Positions 12,147 to 25,045 are shown, numbered from the stretch's first letter. The stretch is 64,000 nucleotides of DNA from Nansenia antarctica (GCA_963989245.1 OZ022348.1:33574395-33638394); one strand, 5' to 3'. Notes: generated by a model from the letters alone, not told the origin. Made by a program: numbers and translations.

Positions 12147-12189
12147 GGCTGTGGGGGAAACAAACAGCCTTTATTCACTTAGCTTTACT

Positions 12190-12305
12190 AACCAAACAGC
12201 CATAGTCGGCGTCCCTGGAGAATTAGGGGTTAAGTGCCTTGCTCAATGCTAGCTCCCTCGGCGGGGATGGAACCAGCGACCTTCCCATCGCCAGCCGGCC
12301 TCGCT
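12190..12305 (-). repeat. degenerate tRNA-SINE-like repeat
   Basis: Contains GGGGTTAAGTGCCTTGCTCAA and GATGGAACCAGCGACCTTCC, the antisense look of a tRNA-derived SINE head and tail in fish. Strongly diverged. Confidence 0.4.
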
Positions 12306-12309
12306 CGTA

Positions 12310-14471
12310 ATGCCGCTTCTCTCTTCAAATCTCCTGAGCTCTCCATGAGCTTCGTGCTTTGAATTACAGTAATAACCCTATATGGGTAGAATATTGTTTC
12401 AATAGCACATACAGTTTAGGAATTACGGTAATGAGAGCAACGCGTGTAAAATGCTGTCGGTTTTTAAGGTTTAAAAGGAGTAACGCGATTTGAATCGTCT
12501 CATATTTGTATTGATAATTAACTGTCTCGCGATGCATTGTTATATCCCTACCCCCTGGACTTAAAATTTAAGATATTGCGCCACTCCACTTCCAATAACT
12601 TGTTCTAGTGTCTACCATGAGGACATCTGACTAAAATATGAATGAGAGGGGAGCTTGGTGGCATAGCAGTCCTGCATGTCATCCCTCCTCTCTCACCCAT
12701 CTTTCCTGTCAATCTCTATCCTATCTCAGTCTCTATCCCAATAAAGCAGAAATGCCCTAAAAACGTGCCTATCTAATCAATCTAAATCAAAACATGACAT
12801 AAAACCTAATAAGTGAGAGTGATCACAAATTGTCAGAATAAGAAGGCATGTTAAATAACTGAATGGACCATCACTGGACCAGCGTACTGTGATGCCCCTC
12901 ATCTCCATAGGCTGGGACAAGTATCAAGCCCGTCCCTCTGCAGAATGAATAACTACACAGAACTAAACATTCAAGCTTCTTTCTGTGCAAAAGAAAAAAT
13001 AGAGCTGACAGCTTTCGAGGCCTAGTTAGAGCCGATATTGGCAGTAATGAACTGGTCAGACACTAATTAGAACTGGTAGGACTCTAATTAGAACTAATTG
13101 CCGGTTACAAACGGGTGCATGTATGTGACCTGAGCTTTACTGGAGCTTTACTCTAAGTTGTACTTTATCTTCAGCAAACAAAACTAACATTCCTCTATTG
13201 GCCTCGAGACACATAATACAATCATCTGGCACACAACTACTGACCATCTGGCATGTACACACCTACTGACCTCATGTACACACCTACTGACCTCATGTAC
13301 ACACCTACTGACCTCATGCATACGGCAAAGCCACCTGGACAGTTTCTTCCCCAAGGCAGTGGGCCTCACAGACAAGCCACCTGCCTCTCACTGACTCTGG
13401 GAAGCACACGCACAGCCGAGTGTCATTTATAGTTTTACTAATATACAAATTACATTTAACGTTTTACATCTATTTACAGCCTACACAATTATTGTTCTAC
13501 TGATCTTTATGCCATTGTCTTAAATTATTTTGGCTTATATTATTGTTGTTGTTTTATGTTCTATGCACCAACCTCAAGTCAATTTCCTGAATGTGCAAAA
13601 ATACTTGGCAATAAGATTATTATTTATTTATTTTTTAATTCTGAACTCAAGCCTATGGCAAAGCGTCTTACTCTCAGAAGCCAATGTTTTTCGAATGACA
13701 TTTGAACTGTGACCTCTCCTGGCTGGGGAGCTTACCTGTGCCTGACTTGGCATTGGCCACGGTCATCTGTCCTACTGTACACGCGAGGCCACCTCAGAGA
13801 ACAGTCCCACCCTGTCTGTCCACAGACCCAGCCCTGCAGGCTGACAGCACAGCACCTGGAGGAGGTAGAAGAACCCATGTCAGACGGTGTCCAGCTCACC
13901 AGACACAACAAACTAATACACCAAGAAAGACTAACTCCCCTGGCTGTTATAAACCATCTCTCATGAGACTAAGTCCTCCTTTAAAAAAAAACGGAAAAAG
14001 ATGTGTGTAAAAGTACAGCACTGAAATTAAATACCACTGTATGCTTCAGGTAGGGTAGTCGTGCTCACCCAGTCGCGGCTTATGAATGAAAAGAATGACA
14101 AAGAGGACCATTCAACTATATGAGGATGGGTTTGAACCTCTTTCCACGGGTAAAGGTTATCCAGAGTTCCATACGTGGAAGGCCCTGTGGACACCCTGTA
14201 CAAACACACTCTCCAAACAGAGCAGAGACCAAACTGTCCTCTCTACCAGCCTCCTGCTGAAAGGAGAAACATACAGGGGAAACTCTGTTTCCACATTTTT
14301 AGGCTATTATTCACACATCCTCATGAATGGTGTGCACTGTTTCAGTCAAGGTTGACTTTTATGCGTCCTAATTCATATTACAAGAGAAAGTAACAATATA
14401 CAGGACCAGTTAAAAGTTTGGACACACTTACTCTCCCCATGAATGGGAAAGTGTCTCCAAACGTTTGACTG
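12310..14471. other. intergenic, no gene seen
   Basis: Between the pals2 start exon and npy. The only structure noted is a 21-bp repeat, four copies with core CACACCTACTGACCTCATG, at 13250-13320. Short open frames have no recognisable motif. A pals2 5'UTR exon could lie here but cannot be placed. Confidence 0.5.
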
Positions 14472-15694
14472 CAGTGTTTCCCCTACCATTGCCTTGGGGG
14501 GGCGGGCCGCCCTCCCAACGGAACCCCCCGCCCCCCCAAGAAAGAGGAATTATTACGGACGTAGACACCAAACATCTGACAAGCAGGCTAAAATATTCGC
14601 GTTTTTTAAACGCACCCAACCCGAATCTGGCGAGTGGCAAGCCCATAGGCTCGTTGTTAACGTTAGTCCGCCGTAGTCTCGCATAGCCAGACCTATCTCA
14701 ACACTTCGCGCTGTGCCAGCGCTGGAGAATAATACAAGATTTTGCGCAAGTGTGCGCGCGAGATGCGAGAGTTTTTGCCGGCTGTGCCTGTGATGTCTGC
14801 AGATTGAAAGTAAGCAAGTTGAAACGTTAGCAAATATAATTGCTGAGTGTTCTGACAGAGAAAGTTGGTTAAAATTGGTCGTTATTATCGTGACTAGAAA
14901 GTGTCTGACTATAGTTCCATAGTGTAAATAGTGTCAAAGAACTAGCAAGCTAGCTAGCTCAGAGGTGATGAGATGAGCTAGTCTCCTTGCACACTTGCCA
15001 GCTAAAGAGCTAACTGGAGGCACTTTATTATTTTACTTAAAGTAGATATACTATCTTTCTTATTCTGCTAGAGTTGGGCTTCATGGTAATACCATAATGG
15101 CATATTTACAGTACATGGACAGTTGATTGAAGCATTGGAAATGTCTGTTTTTTATAGTTGGACATACGATTTTTTTTTCAGGTGAGAGAGTAAAGTCAAA
15201 ATAAATGACATTATCTGACTGCATTGCCCACAGCAATCCAATATTCAATTATAATGATGTTATAAATGGATATGGATCAATTTATGCCTCTTATTAGATT
15301 ATAAATACTCTGGTTGTTATGTTTGCCTTTTGGTTGACAGCAAAAGAGGGAGAGAGGAGGATAGAGAGAGAGAGAGAAGGAGAGAGAGCAGGATGGTGTC
15401 GGCACACCAGAGAGAGAGAGAGCAAGAACCAGGTGAGAAAGTGGACAGGTAGTCAAGACCACATAAGTAAGTAGCCTTGAGAACCGATGGTTCTGGAGCC
15501 TAATGGCCCATAGGGCAGGAGCCTATCTCCTGTTTCCGTAGCGTGAGGCGGCTTAATGTACAAGTACACCCCTGGACATGACGCTGGTATGAGGCAGGGT
15601 CTTACCCCCTGGGGGGGGGGGGGGGGGGGGGGGGGGGGGTCCATGCCACGGTCCATGCCACCCCCCCAAGGCAGCAAACCTAGGGGAAACACTG
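14472..15694. mobile_element. hAT-like TIR element, 1223 bp, 5-bp TSD
   Basis: Termini CAGTGTTTCCCCTA and TAGGGGAAACACTG are flanked by GACTG on both sides (14467-14471 and 15695-15699). Subterminal CTTGGGGGGG and CCCCCCCAAGG mirror each other. A plus-strand remnant near 14550-14640 (KQAKIFAFFKRTQ) resembles hAT transposase N-termini. A run of about 30 G lies at 15611-15641. Confidence 0.85.
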
Positions 15695-15699
15695 GACTG

Positions 15700-17358
15700 G
15701 TATTGTACAATCAAATGCAAACACAGTACATTCCTCTTTCGACTGTAGTAACCAGGATCATGTGACCTATGGTCTGAAACCTACCTGTCAATTTTGTGCT
15801 CCAGTCCAGAGAAGCACGACGCCTCAAAGCCCTCCACTACACACCTTTCATCTGGTGCCCTGGGACACAGAACAACCTGTGGGGAATGGAATTAAAAAAT
15901 AAAAATAAATGAACGCTTTTAATTAGCATCCAAAAAGGGATATGGCCTACTTGTAAGGCCTTCTGAGAGTGACTCGCCTGAAATGGGACCTATAAAATGA
16001 CATTTAAGACACTTCCCATTTCAATTGTGGAGAAACCGGTGTTGTAAGGCTAGACCACTCACCGCCACACCAGAGTGTTTTCATTTGTTAATCCTAAATG
16101 AAGGAGAATTGTGTGCGCATTCTGATTCATACAGGCTGAAAAACAATTCATCACATTATGTCCATTACCCATGAGGCCAAGAGTGCAAACAGGAAACTTA
16201 GACAGAGCAGCCAAGTCACTCGCATTCTTGAGTGACCTCTGTAGCACCACCTACTTCACAGCATTTCAAAAATAAATCTTTATATGGAATTTTTAAAAAG
16301 CTCATGCATGTGATTGTTTTATCATTCATAACTTTGCCCCTAAATGTCAGACTGGATTCTGGCAGATCAGAGCACTGTGCTTGACATGTGACATGTGACA
16401 ACTGACTACTAGCAACTACAACTATCCATCTCTTACAGCTACCATCTAAACCTCTCTCTATCAGGGCTTACCATAGCTGCTTGTAGACGAAAACCCTGAG
16501 AATGCGCACTTCCAAAGTTGCTGTGTGTAATTGGGGTCTGCCTCCACAGCATTTCTGGCCCTGCAGCCAACCACAGGGCGTGTTACTGCTCCCCACTGCT
16601 GCTCCTGCCAGCAGCATTCCCATAGAGATGAAATTCCCAGGATTCTCCAACAACCTCAATTAAACATCAATTCAACCCTGGATATAATAAGTAGCAAGTG
16701 GGGCTGAACGGGACCCTGTGGGAGCCACAGCACCCCCAACAGTCTACAGGTGATTCCTGTCCTCATCTCCCCTCTCCTTCACCCACTCTGGTATAAATAA
16801 GTGGAGTGGTGAAAGCATACCTGGTAGACGTATGGCTGTCAGCTCCAACAGCGGATCACAGACCAGTCTGCGCAGAGGGAAGGTTAAGACCACCCTGGAC
16901 CCCCAGTGTGTCCTGTTCCCTCAGCTCTCCCTACCTCCAACACTAATAATAAACTTCACGTTGACTTGACACCACAAAGGCTTTCATTTACACAATACTC
17001 TGGAAGTGGACAACAGCTAAATCTCAGAGGAACAAGTCATACTTGGCAAGACAGATTCATGTCATGACTCCATTAAAGTTATTTAACATTAAATCAAAAT
17101 CTATGTGTGGTTATACATTCCAAAAGAGGGAAACAATGTTCAAATGACGCATGATTGTAGAGAAAAATAGAACATAACATTATATTTTCATCATTCAACT
17201 CAAGGCAGAATTGAACATATCTTGCAATATATCCTAGTTAAATACATCGCTACTTCCCAGGTAAATGTTAATTCTGTGTATTAGTTCGCCGGCTATGATG
17301 GGCTGGATGCACAGGGTTAGCTTCACACACGTGTAGCATTTGTTCCTTTTCCAATTCA
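15700..17358. other. intergenic, nothing recognised
   Basis: No splice-consistent exons, RNA genes or TE ends that I can support. Confidence 0.5.
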
Positions 17359-17498
17359 GGTTGCGTTCGTAAATACGCTCTGGAAATCTGATCAGCGCTC
17401 ATGTAATGCCTCTTGTCTAATCAAATTACTTGGTCGCTCTATGACGTTGAACTCACTGTGCGCTCCAGCGCTCTCAGAGCGAGTTTACGAACGCAGCC
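17359..17498. mobile_element. 140-bp MITE with GCTGCGTTCGTAAA ends
   Basis: Inverted termini are TTGCGTTCGTAAA and TTTACGAACGCAG. The left subterminal TGGAAATCTGATCAGCGCTC matches the end of the coding element at 42606, so this looks like a deletion derivative of that hAT family. Confidence 0.75.
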
Positions 17499-17976
17499 AC
17501 AGTGAGGAGGCGTGGGATGTTCCTGCTAGCTAGTGGCAGACATACAGCGTGTTGCCCTGGAGCCCCTGGAGCCAGCTACACACTAACTAGAGACAAGGCT
17601 TACTATTGGTTTTACATTTGAATCGCACAGTACTTTTGCGAAGAAGTGGCCCAGGCTCCTAGCGCAGCTGGCTGTGTGGAGGTTATGGTTAGGGATGTTA
17701 GGTATCTATGTGGGAGCTTTGATGATCTCGCCTCTTGACCAGCCTGAGGGACAGCATTGCCAGCATGGCTAGCTAGCTACCCTTAAACACATGACACTTC
17801 TGGCCACCCTGACAGCTATTCAGTGGCAGTGAGCTGTCTCGAAGCCTATTTACATTGCGAAAAAGGAGATTTAAAAAAAGGTGTGACATTACCCGATGTT
17901 CTCCGTGTGATTGTGGCAGAATTTCAATTGTCGTCCATGGATGTGATCCAGTCTGTTGAGCTGCCTGTTAGTACTG

Positions 17977-18052
17977 AGACACGCCCTCTAATGACGTCTG
18001 AGACACGCCCTCTGATGACGTCTGAGACACGCCCTCTGGTGACGTCTGAACT
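17977..18052. repeat. 25-bp repeat carrying TGACGTCT (CRE-like) motifs
   Basis: Three copies of TGAGACACGCCCTCT followed by TGACGTC. Each carries a half-plus CRE core. Whether it is regulatory is unknown; the nearest gene in the right direction is pals2, about 6 kb away. Confidence 0.5.
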
Positions 18053-18651
18053 CAATGACCACTAGAGGCCCCGCCCCCTTCTACTGTAACTCCGCACACT
18101 CCTGACTCGTTGGGTTCAATGTGATTTAGATGATGTTTACCCCTGCATGACTAGGTTTACTACAGCTCTATTATTTCTTATTTTCTCTCTTTTTTTGATG
18201 GACACAGATGATTTTGTTCTGCTGGTCTTGTTGGGGTTACATACCGACTTCTGTCTTTATGTAGAATAGATTATTCATCCTAACAACCCTGTCCCTGTGA
18301 CTGCCTGTAAAGCTGCTTCACCATGAACATGAACATGAACATAGAGCAGACTTCTGATGGGCTACATGGAACTGGGTTGATACACCATCAAATGGCATGA
18401 TACAATTACATGTTGATATGTTTTCACATTTAGCACAAGGCTGATGTTACAGTTTAGAATCTTTACAATAAAAAAATATATTGATGTGAAAAAATAATTG
18501 GATGAAACAGTTGATGAATGGATAGAATGTCTCCATCACCTCTCACCAGGCAGCTATCTGCAGGCTTGATTGAGTTGCTTCTCGATTGTGATACTTCCTT
18601 GAAAACTCTATGGTGATCACCAGTAAGAGGGCAGTATTACTCTGTTATGCT

Positions 18652-18726
18652 TTAAACCCATTACTAGTGTATTAAACTCACATTAAACCCATTACTAGTG
18701 TATTAAACCCATTACTAGTGCACCCA
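18652..18726. repeat. 20-bp minisatellite, left part
   Basis: Copies of ATTAAACCCATTACTAGTG. The array is broken at about 18727 by the L2 insertion and resumes at about 24555. Confidence 0.88.
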
Positions 18727-19395
18727 TTACTGTTATGTTATGTTAATTTTATTTATAATGCGCCCCCCATCCAACTTTTACATCGGCCTGGGGCGCAGCC
18801 CGGGTAAAGGAACAAATAAAGACAAAGACAAGGAACACAGAAAGCAATCAGACACAGAAGACTTAAACGTACATCTCAAGGCATACATTTCACAACAAAT
18901 AAGGAGTTGACTTATAGTAGAGGCTGTTAGATCAAAATATAGCGCGTTGACTTCAGTTCATGCAACAAATGTCCCCTTTGGCATGCAAGTACCTTAGGGT
19001 GATAGAAAAACTTTTATCCAAAGACACAAGTGAGATCTGCTTTTCTTTCAAAATGGCCGCCAACAATACATCAGAGCCCATTGGCAATTACCACACCCCC
19101 TATATTTGCTACTGTTATAGCTATAATTACAAATTTGGTGTCAAACTGTACATTTGTGGGGTCAGGGAATCCAATTAAATAGGTTTCAAGGATGAAAACC
19201 CAATCCTTTTCTTCTTAGCATGACAATCTGGGATAAAATATGCACATTCCATTAAAAATTAAGTGTCATCAAGGTGATTTTCCAAATATTTTATTTTAAA
19301 TTGTTTTAAGAGGTCCAGTTACTTGCATAATGTTACATGTGTCCTTTAGTAGCATTATTTTTAGACCAATCAGGTGCAACCTAAGCAAGTCTATA

Positions 19396-20889
19396 GCCCC
19401 TTTTCCATTACAGGGTCGACCCGGGCTGGCCTGCTTCTTTGGCGCTTTTCCATTTGCCGGCCCGGGTCGGCTCGGTTCGGCCCGGGTCGGCTCGGTTCGG
19501 GCCGCTTCTTTAGCTACCCTTCTTAACCAGGAACCAAATTTAGACCCGGAACCTTTTTGCCAGGCTTCGTGTGACGTGTGACGCTGCACACCGTTGATTG
19601 GTCAATGGAAATCGTCATCCCATGTTCATAGATTTTTTTCGCTAACCGCCATCTTTAAATACCACATTCGCTCTTGGAAAATGTCACTACAGTTTCTGTA
19701 ATAGCTTATTAATAAAGATTTGAAAAATTATGCTGACCATCGTATTACCTTAGTTTAATGTCATTTCAATGCATCATAGAACTTTTATTTACAACAAGCA
19801 TAACACAAAAATCGCTATTATGCACCGTCTTTGCCCGTGAATAACATCGGCTATGGAGGTGGTACAAACACAATACTCCTTTGCTAACTTCACCATCGGT
19901 ATACGGTCATTTTGAGCCCTTAACCACCGCGCTGACACCCCGAGAACTTATGCTTTTAACCGTAAACTCAATGAACCGGGAGTTCACTCGCTGCTGCTCG
20001 CAGCACCGCGCCTGCTGGTTCAAACTCCCTTTGACAGCGGGGGGAGAGAAACGTTTTACCAGGGAATTCGCTCCGCGCTGTGTCGACGGTGATAGGAGTG
20101 TAGGATCGACACCATTCAAATGGTTTTGGATTCCCTGTCCTCTCCCCTATCCGGACACGTTTGAATTGTTATCCTAACCCACGGTAAACCGAAGTTATTA
20201 ACCCGCAAAGGGTGCCTCCGTTTACCGGGAGTTCACCGCTGCTCTAAGCAGCAGCACGTCATGGAGGATATCAGCGGGGGGACAGACAATTTCTACCAGG
20301 GAATTCGCTCTGCGCTGTGTCATAGACCGTGATAACAGTGTCGTATCGACACCATTCAAATGGTTTCAGATTCCCTGTCCTCTCCCCTATCCGGACACGT
20401 TGGAATTGTTATCCTAACCCACGGTAAACCGAAGTTATTAACCTGCAACGGGTGCCTCCGGGCACCGTGTTTGTCCGTGAATAACACGGCACACAATGAT
20501 ACTACAGTTCAAAAAGCAGACAAGTGAAGGCAGTGGTTTTAAGGGTTCAAAAAACATGACTTTATTATGTGTACATAGCTTCCTCTCTCTCTTTCTCTTT
20601 CTCTCCAAAAAAACACGGTTAATAATATACCACATGCCGAGGAAAAGGCATACGATAGCTTCAAGTTCCTCCATGTCGCTGTTGTTGTGGCTGTGTTGTG
20701 TCTTGTGAAAATATACGTCACCACCATGGCGCGCTTTTATGACGCGTAACTCCGCCTACTATCGCCTACTCCTCCTACTCGTTCCTGGTCTGTTGTGTAT
20801 AGTGGAAAACCAGAACTGTTCAAAAGCGGGCCGAAGCGACCCGACCCGAACCGAGCCGAAGCGACCCGGGCCGCTGATGGAAAAGCGCC
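19396..20889. mobile_element. nested MITE with GGCGCTTTTCCAT / ATGGAAAAGCGCC ends
   Basis: Ends rich in CGGCCCGGGTCGG and complement. The left end is doubled (19396 and 19439), so the exact boundary is unsure. The interior holds a tandem duplication of about 248 bp (19975-20222 and 20223-20470). It also holds a core near 19690-19800 (TTATTAATAAAGATTTG, ACCATCGTATTA, AATGCATCATA) shared with the elements at 62767 and 63712. Confidence 0.72.
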
Positions 20890-21021
20890 AAATGTGTACC
20901 AGTGGCTGTGACAAATGTTCCAGATGTGACAAAAATGTTGAGATGACAGAAATTTTAGATGAACACATGAGGTTGGTATAACTTTGTTATTGATTACAGA
21001 CCTTTCTAATGTTATCTCCCC

Positions 21022-23355
21022 ATGAAGCAGGCTTTTACAGGTTTCTTCTCAAACTTCTGTGAAGCAGATCCGATCCCTCCCATGCTAAGGTCATTCCTAC
21101 ACATGCTTCTTGATGGATCAGGTATTGATCAGCCACCTCCTGGACCTGAGAAGTCCCAGGAGGCAACATCCATTGGGCAGCAAATCATTTTCAACTCCGT
21201 AAGACACAGATCCAAGAAGCCTGACAGTGTTTCTCAGCATAAAAAAGAGAAGGAAACGCCAGCATGGCTATATCTGGCAATGAAACTACACCTTCAAACT
21301 GGCAGCAGACATTTGGTGGAGGCCATGCATAATCGAGGACTATGTGTGTCATGTCACCGCTTGGAAATATACAGCACATACATCGCCAATTCAGTGATCA
21401 ATCACTGGGAACAGATTGGTGTGGTACAACAGCAGCATCAGCCCTCCATGGAACATGCATCAGCATTCAGCAGCACTTCTCTTCAGAGAGCCACTTCTCA
21501 CTGACATCCTAGATCCAGCTATGATGGGGAAGAAGGGTGTGAAAACCTTGACAGCTTGCTACACAACCATGGATCTAGATGTTTCACTGCCAACTGATGA
21601 GGTATTGTATGTACCTGCCCTAAATACCAACAGCCATCCTCATCCAGCCTCCCGTCCTCTCATCAACATCCTTGAAGGTTACCAGTGGCTGGAGAGAGTC
21701 AGAAACCTTCTAGGGAAAGAGAACCTTGAATTATCTAAATCCAGATCAGACACCAGTCATGGTAGCTGATCAACCACTGTGCACCCTGGCCAATAAACTT
21801 CAGTGGAAGTTCCCCCAGACAGAGCTTGGTGAGGATTCTTTCCTGGTAACATTGGGGCCAATGCAAACAGAGAAGATGCTGTGGAGTGTGTCTGGAGACT
21901 GGCTGGAAGGCAGTGGATGGACCAGTGCTTACCAACAGTGGTATCTCAACTAGTGGCAAAGCTCAGTCCTTCATTGGTGCTCACCACATCTGCAGAGCCC
22001 GGTACATGCATCAGGTGTCTGTAGCTGCTCTCTATGTGTTCATGAAGCAGGCATATGATCAATACGTGGAGAGGCAACAAATGACAATGAATAGCTAAGG
22101 GGCCTCATCCCTCTGCCCTTTGATGAATGGCTCAAGATGCAGTGTGCCTCACAGCCCCAAGCAGATTACTGGTTCATGTCCATGGAGCTGGATCTTCTCA
22201 TTCTTCAGGTAAGACATGTTCAAGTCACATTCACTCCTTTAACCAATTATTATATTCTTTAGTCAAGAGTACAGCTCTTCCACATTTTCCTAGTGTTTCA
22301 TATACAGTACTTTTTAAAGTAAGTTTGTGTCAGTTTGTCACGTCCTGTCACTCAGCAAACTTCTCCCTCTACATGGAGACACTTGATTCGCTGATGCCAT
22401 GGGTATTTGCACTGGATCCTACCCACTATGCCCGGAACCTGCCCATCCATCTCCACGATATGGCAACACTAGAAGAGCGACATCCTGCTCTGTTTGTGGA
22501 GTTCCAAAGTGGTCACTTCATAGGGCAGAAGTCAAGGTGAGCATTATCCATGATCCCTCATGACCAGATGCATGAGCAACTCATTGATTGGCTCAAGAGT
22601 CATGGTGGCGTCATAGAGAACCTGGATGACCGAGACACAGTTCACGGAGAGCAGATTGTTCGCCTTGAGCTGGCACGCCTAGTCCAGGAATTTGAGGGTA
22701 CAAAGAAGTCAGAAGAACAGAGGCACCATGAACAGTATCCAACATTTCAAGCTGTCTACACAACGTAATTTTCTGATTTATTTCAAATTGGCAGGTAGTC
22801 TTGATTTGCAGTACTAGGTACTATTCGACTATGTGATCGACAATGTAAGGGAGGTGAAGGACATCGGAATGAAACGATACAGTGTTTGTGGATAAGCAGG
22901 TCAGGTCCCAAGAAGAGGCATTCACTGCTCCCATACCACACCAAGCTGAAGTTGTTCATGGCTCCACTTTCCCAACCACACAACAAATCAGAAGTGGCTA
23001 TTGTGAAGGACCAACAAGCAAAAGTGACCCAACTTTTGTTGGCTGTTCATTCTGTTCACAAAACCAATGAGGCAGTATTCTCACATGAAAGTTCTCCCCA
23101 TCCACCTTCACTCAATCATCCACCTTCACTCACTCATCCACCTTTACTCACTCTGACAGGAAAAATGCATCATGGAGCCTAGAGATTCTAGATTGCATTG
23201 TTCCCAGAGAACTCCAAAACCACAGACCAGTGACAACTGCAGCTGTGCTGGATGGTGCTGTGCTTGTCCAAATGCTTCGTCCTGGAAGTGCCGTGACCAT
23301 TGGACACTACTTTACAGATGTGTTTGCACCGTACATCCTTCCATGGTTTGCTTAG
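21022..23355 (+). pseudogene. transposon-encoded protein of a widespread unnamed metazoan family, broken
   Basis: Fragments in several plus-strand frames line up, in order, with a large protein family that I remember from fish and invertebrate genomes but cannot name. Landmarks are HNRGLCVSCHRLEIYST (about 21330), VADQPLCTLANKLQWKFPQ (about 21760), SGDWLEGSGW (about 21895), DPTHYARNLPIH and LEERHPALFVEF (22410-22510), ARLVQEFEG (about 22672) and VLDGAVLVQMLRPGS (about 23251) before a TAG at 23353. The frame is broken many times, so it is dead. Its place between the long TIRs shows that this copy was carried by a DNA transposon. Confidence 0.7.
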
Positions 23356-24554
23356 GTTGCACCTGATTGGTCTAAATATAATGCTACTAAAAGACACATG
23401 TAATATTATGCAAGTAACTGGACCTCTTAAAACAATTTAAAATAAAATATTTGGAAAATCACCTTGATGACACTTAATTTTTTATGGAATTTGCATATTT
23501 TACCCCAGATTGTCATGCTAAGAAGAAAACTATTGGGTTTTCATCCTTAAAACCTATTTAATTGGATTCCCTGGCCCCACAAATGTACAGTTTGACACCA
23601 AATTTGTAATTATAGCTATAACAGTAGCAAATATGGGGTGTGGTAATTGCCAATGGGCTCTGATGTATTGTTGGCGGCCATTTTGAAAAAAAAGCAGATC
23701 TCACTTGTGTCTTTGGATAAAAGTTTTTCTATCACCCTAAGGTACTTGCATGCCAAAGGGGACATTTGTTGCATGAACTGAAGTCAAAAGTTGTTAACAG
23801 CCTCTACTATTAGGGAACATCATTGACAAAGAGGTGGGTTTTTAGCTTGGCTCTGAAGGTGTCCAGAGTGGGGGCAAACTTGATGTCAGAAGGGAGCGTG
23901 TTCCACAGGGTCGGTGCCATCACCGCAAAGGCACGGTCACCCTTCCTCTTGAGGTTGGTGCGTGGGACCCTCAGGCTGAGTTGGTCGTCGGACCTGAGCC
24001 TGGGTCTGGGCCTTGAGGTGGAAGACTGGTCCAGGAGGTCCTTGATGTAGGGTGGGGCGAGACTGTTGAATGAATGAATGGTCTTTATTAATTAATTAAT
24101 TCATATTCATTCATTCATTCATTCATTCGTTCATTGCCAGTGAAGGGAGATGAGGACAGGGGAGACGTGGTCCCTCATTTTGGTGCCTGACACCAGCCTG
24201 GCAGCGGCATTTTGGACTAGCTGCAGGCGGTAGATGGTCTTATCAGGAAGTCCAGCATAGAGTGAGTTGCAGTAGTCGAGCTTTGATGAGATTAGCATGA
24301 GGACAACCCTCCTCAGGTCACTGGGGGTGAGGAAGGACTTGATCGTGGCTATGATGCGTAGTTGGTAGAAACATGACTTCACCACGGAGCTCACTTGTCG
24401 GTCAAGGTTGAGCTCGGAGTCAAAGATGACACCGAGGTTCTTGACATGTGGTCTGACAAGGGTGGATAGGCTTCCCATGTTGGTACTGAGCTGAGTGATG
24501 GCGGTGGATTTGCCGATGAGGGGGATTTCCCCCTTGCTCTCATTCAGCTGTAGG

Positions 24555-25045
24555 AAGTGTATTAAACCCATTACTAGTGTATTAAACGCACATTAAACCC
24601 ATTATTAGTGCATTAAACCCACATTAAACCCATTACTAGTGTATTAAACTCACATTACTAGTGCATTAAACGCACATTACTAGTGCATTAAACCCATTAC
24701 TAGTGTATTACACCCATTACTAGTGCATTAAACTCACATTAAACCCATTACTAGTGTATTAAAATCACTTTAAACCCATTACTAGTGCATTAAACTCACA
24801 TTAAACCCATTACTAGTGCATTAAACTCACATTAAACCCATTACTAGTGCATTAAACTCACATTAAACCCATTACTAGTGTATTAAAATCACTTTAAACC
24901 CATTACTAGTGCATTAAACTCACATTAAACCCATTACTAGTGCATTAAACTCACATTAAACCCATTACTCGTGCATTAAACTCACATTAAACCCATTACT
25001 AGTGTATTAAAATCACTTTAAACCCATTACTAGTGCATTCAACCT
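24555..25045. repeat. 20-bp minisatellite, right part
   Basis: About 20 copies with core AAACCCATTACTAGTG and CATTAAACTCA spacers. It resumes the array cut by the L2 insertion. Confidence 0.9.

Larger units (their letters stand above)
18915..23809 (+). mobile_element. 4.9-kb DNA transposon with about 460-bp TIRs and TTA target duplication
   Basis: Termini TAGTAGAGGCTGTTA and TAACAGCCTCTACTA are flanked by TTA on both sides (18912-18914 and 23810-23812). The inverted repeats run from 18915 to about 19388 and from about 23349 to 23809, highly similar to each other. The interior carries the protein remnant at 21022-23355 and a nested MITE. The 3-bp TTA duplication fits PIF/Harbinger or Academ-like classes, but I recognise no Harbinger transposase motif. 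Confidence 0.85.
18727..24554 (-). mobile_element. L2-type LINE, 5'-truncated, split by a large insertion
   Basis: The 3' end lies at the left (ATTTATAATGCGCC, and GGGCGCAGCCC). The right part, 23813-24554 on the minus strand, codes for the C-terminal end of an L2 RT polyprotein: NLGVIFDSELNLDRQVSSV, SKLDYCNSLYAGLPDKTI, RLQLVQNAAARLVSGT. A short ATTC-repeat tail (24060-24135) interrupts it. The L2 itself sits inside the 20-bp minisatellite and is cut at 18915-23809 by another element. Confidence 0.85.

Noticed and set aside
13702..14010. 102-codon frame that might be a gene
   Set aside because: No recognisable domain, no splice-consistent neighbours, weak start context.
17823..18065. 80-codon open frame
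   Set aside because: Begins at GTG, ends in a short repeat, has no splice or homology support.
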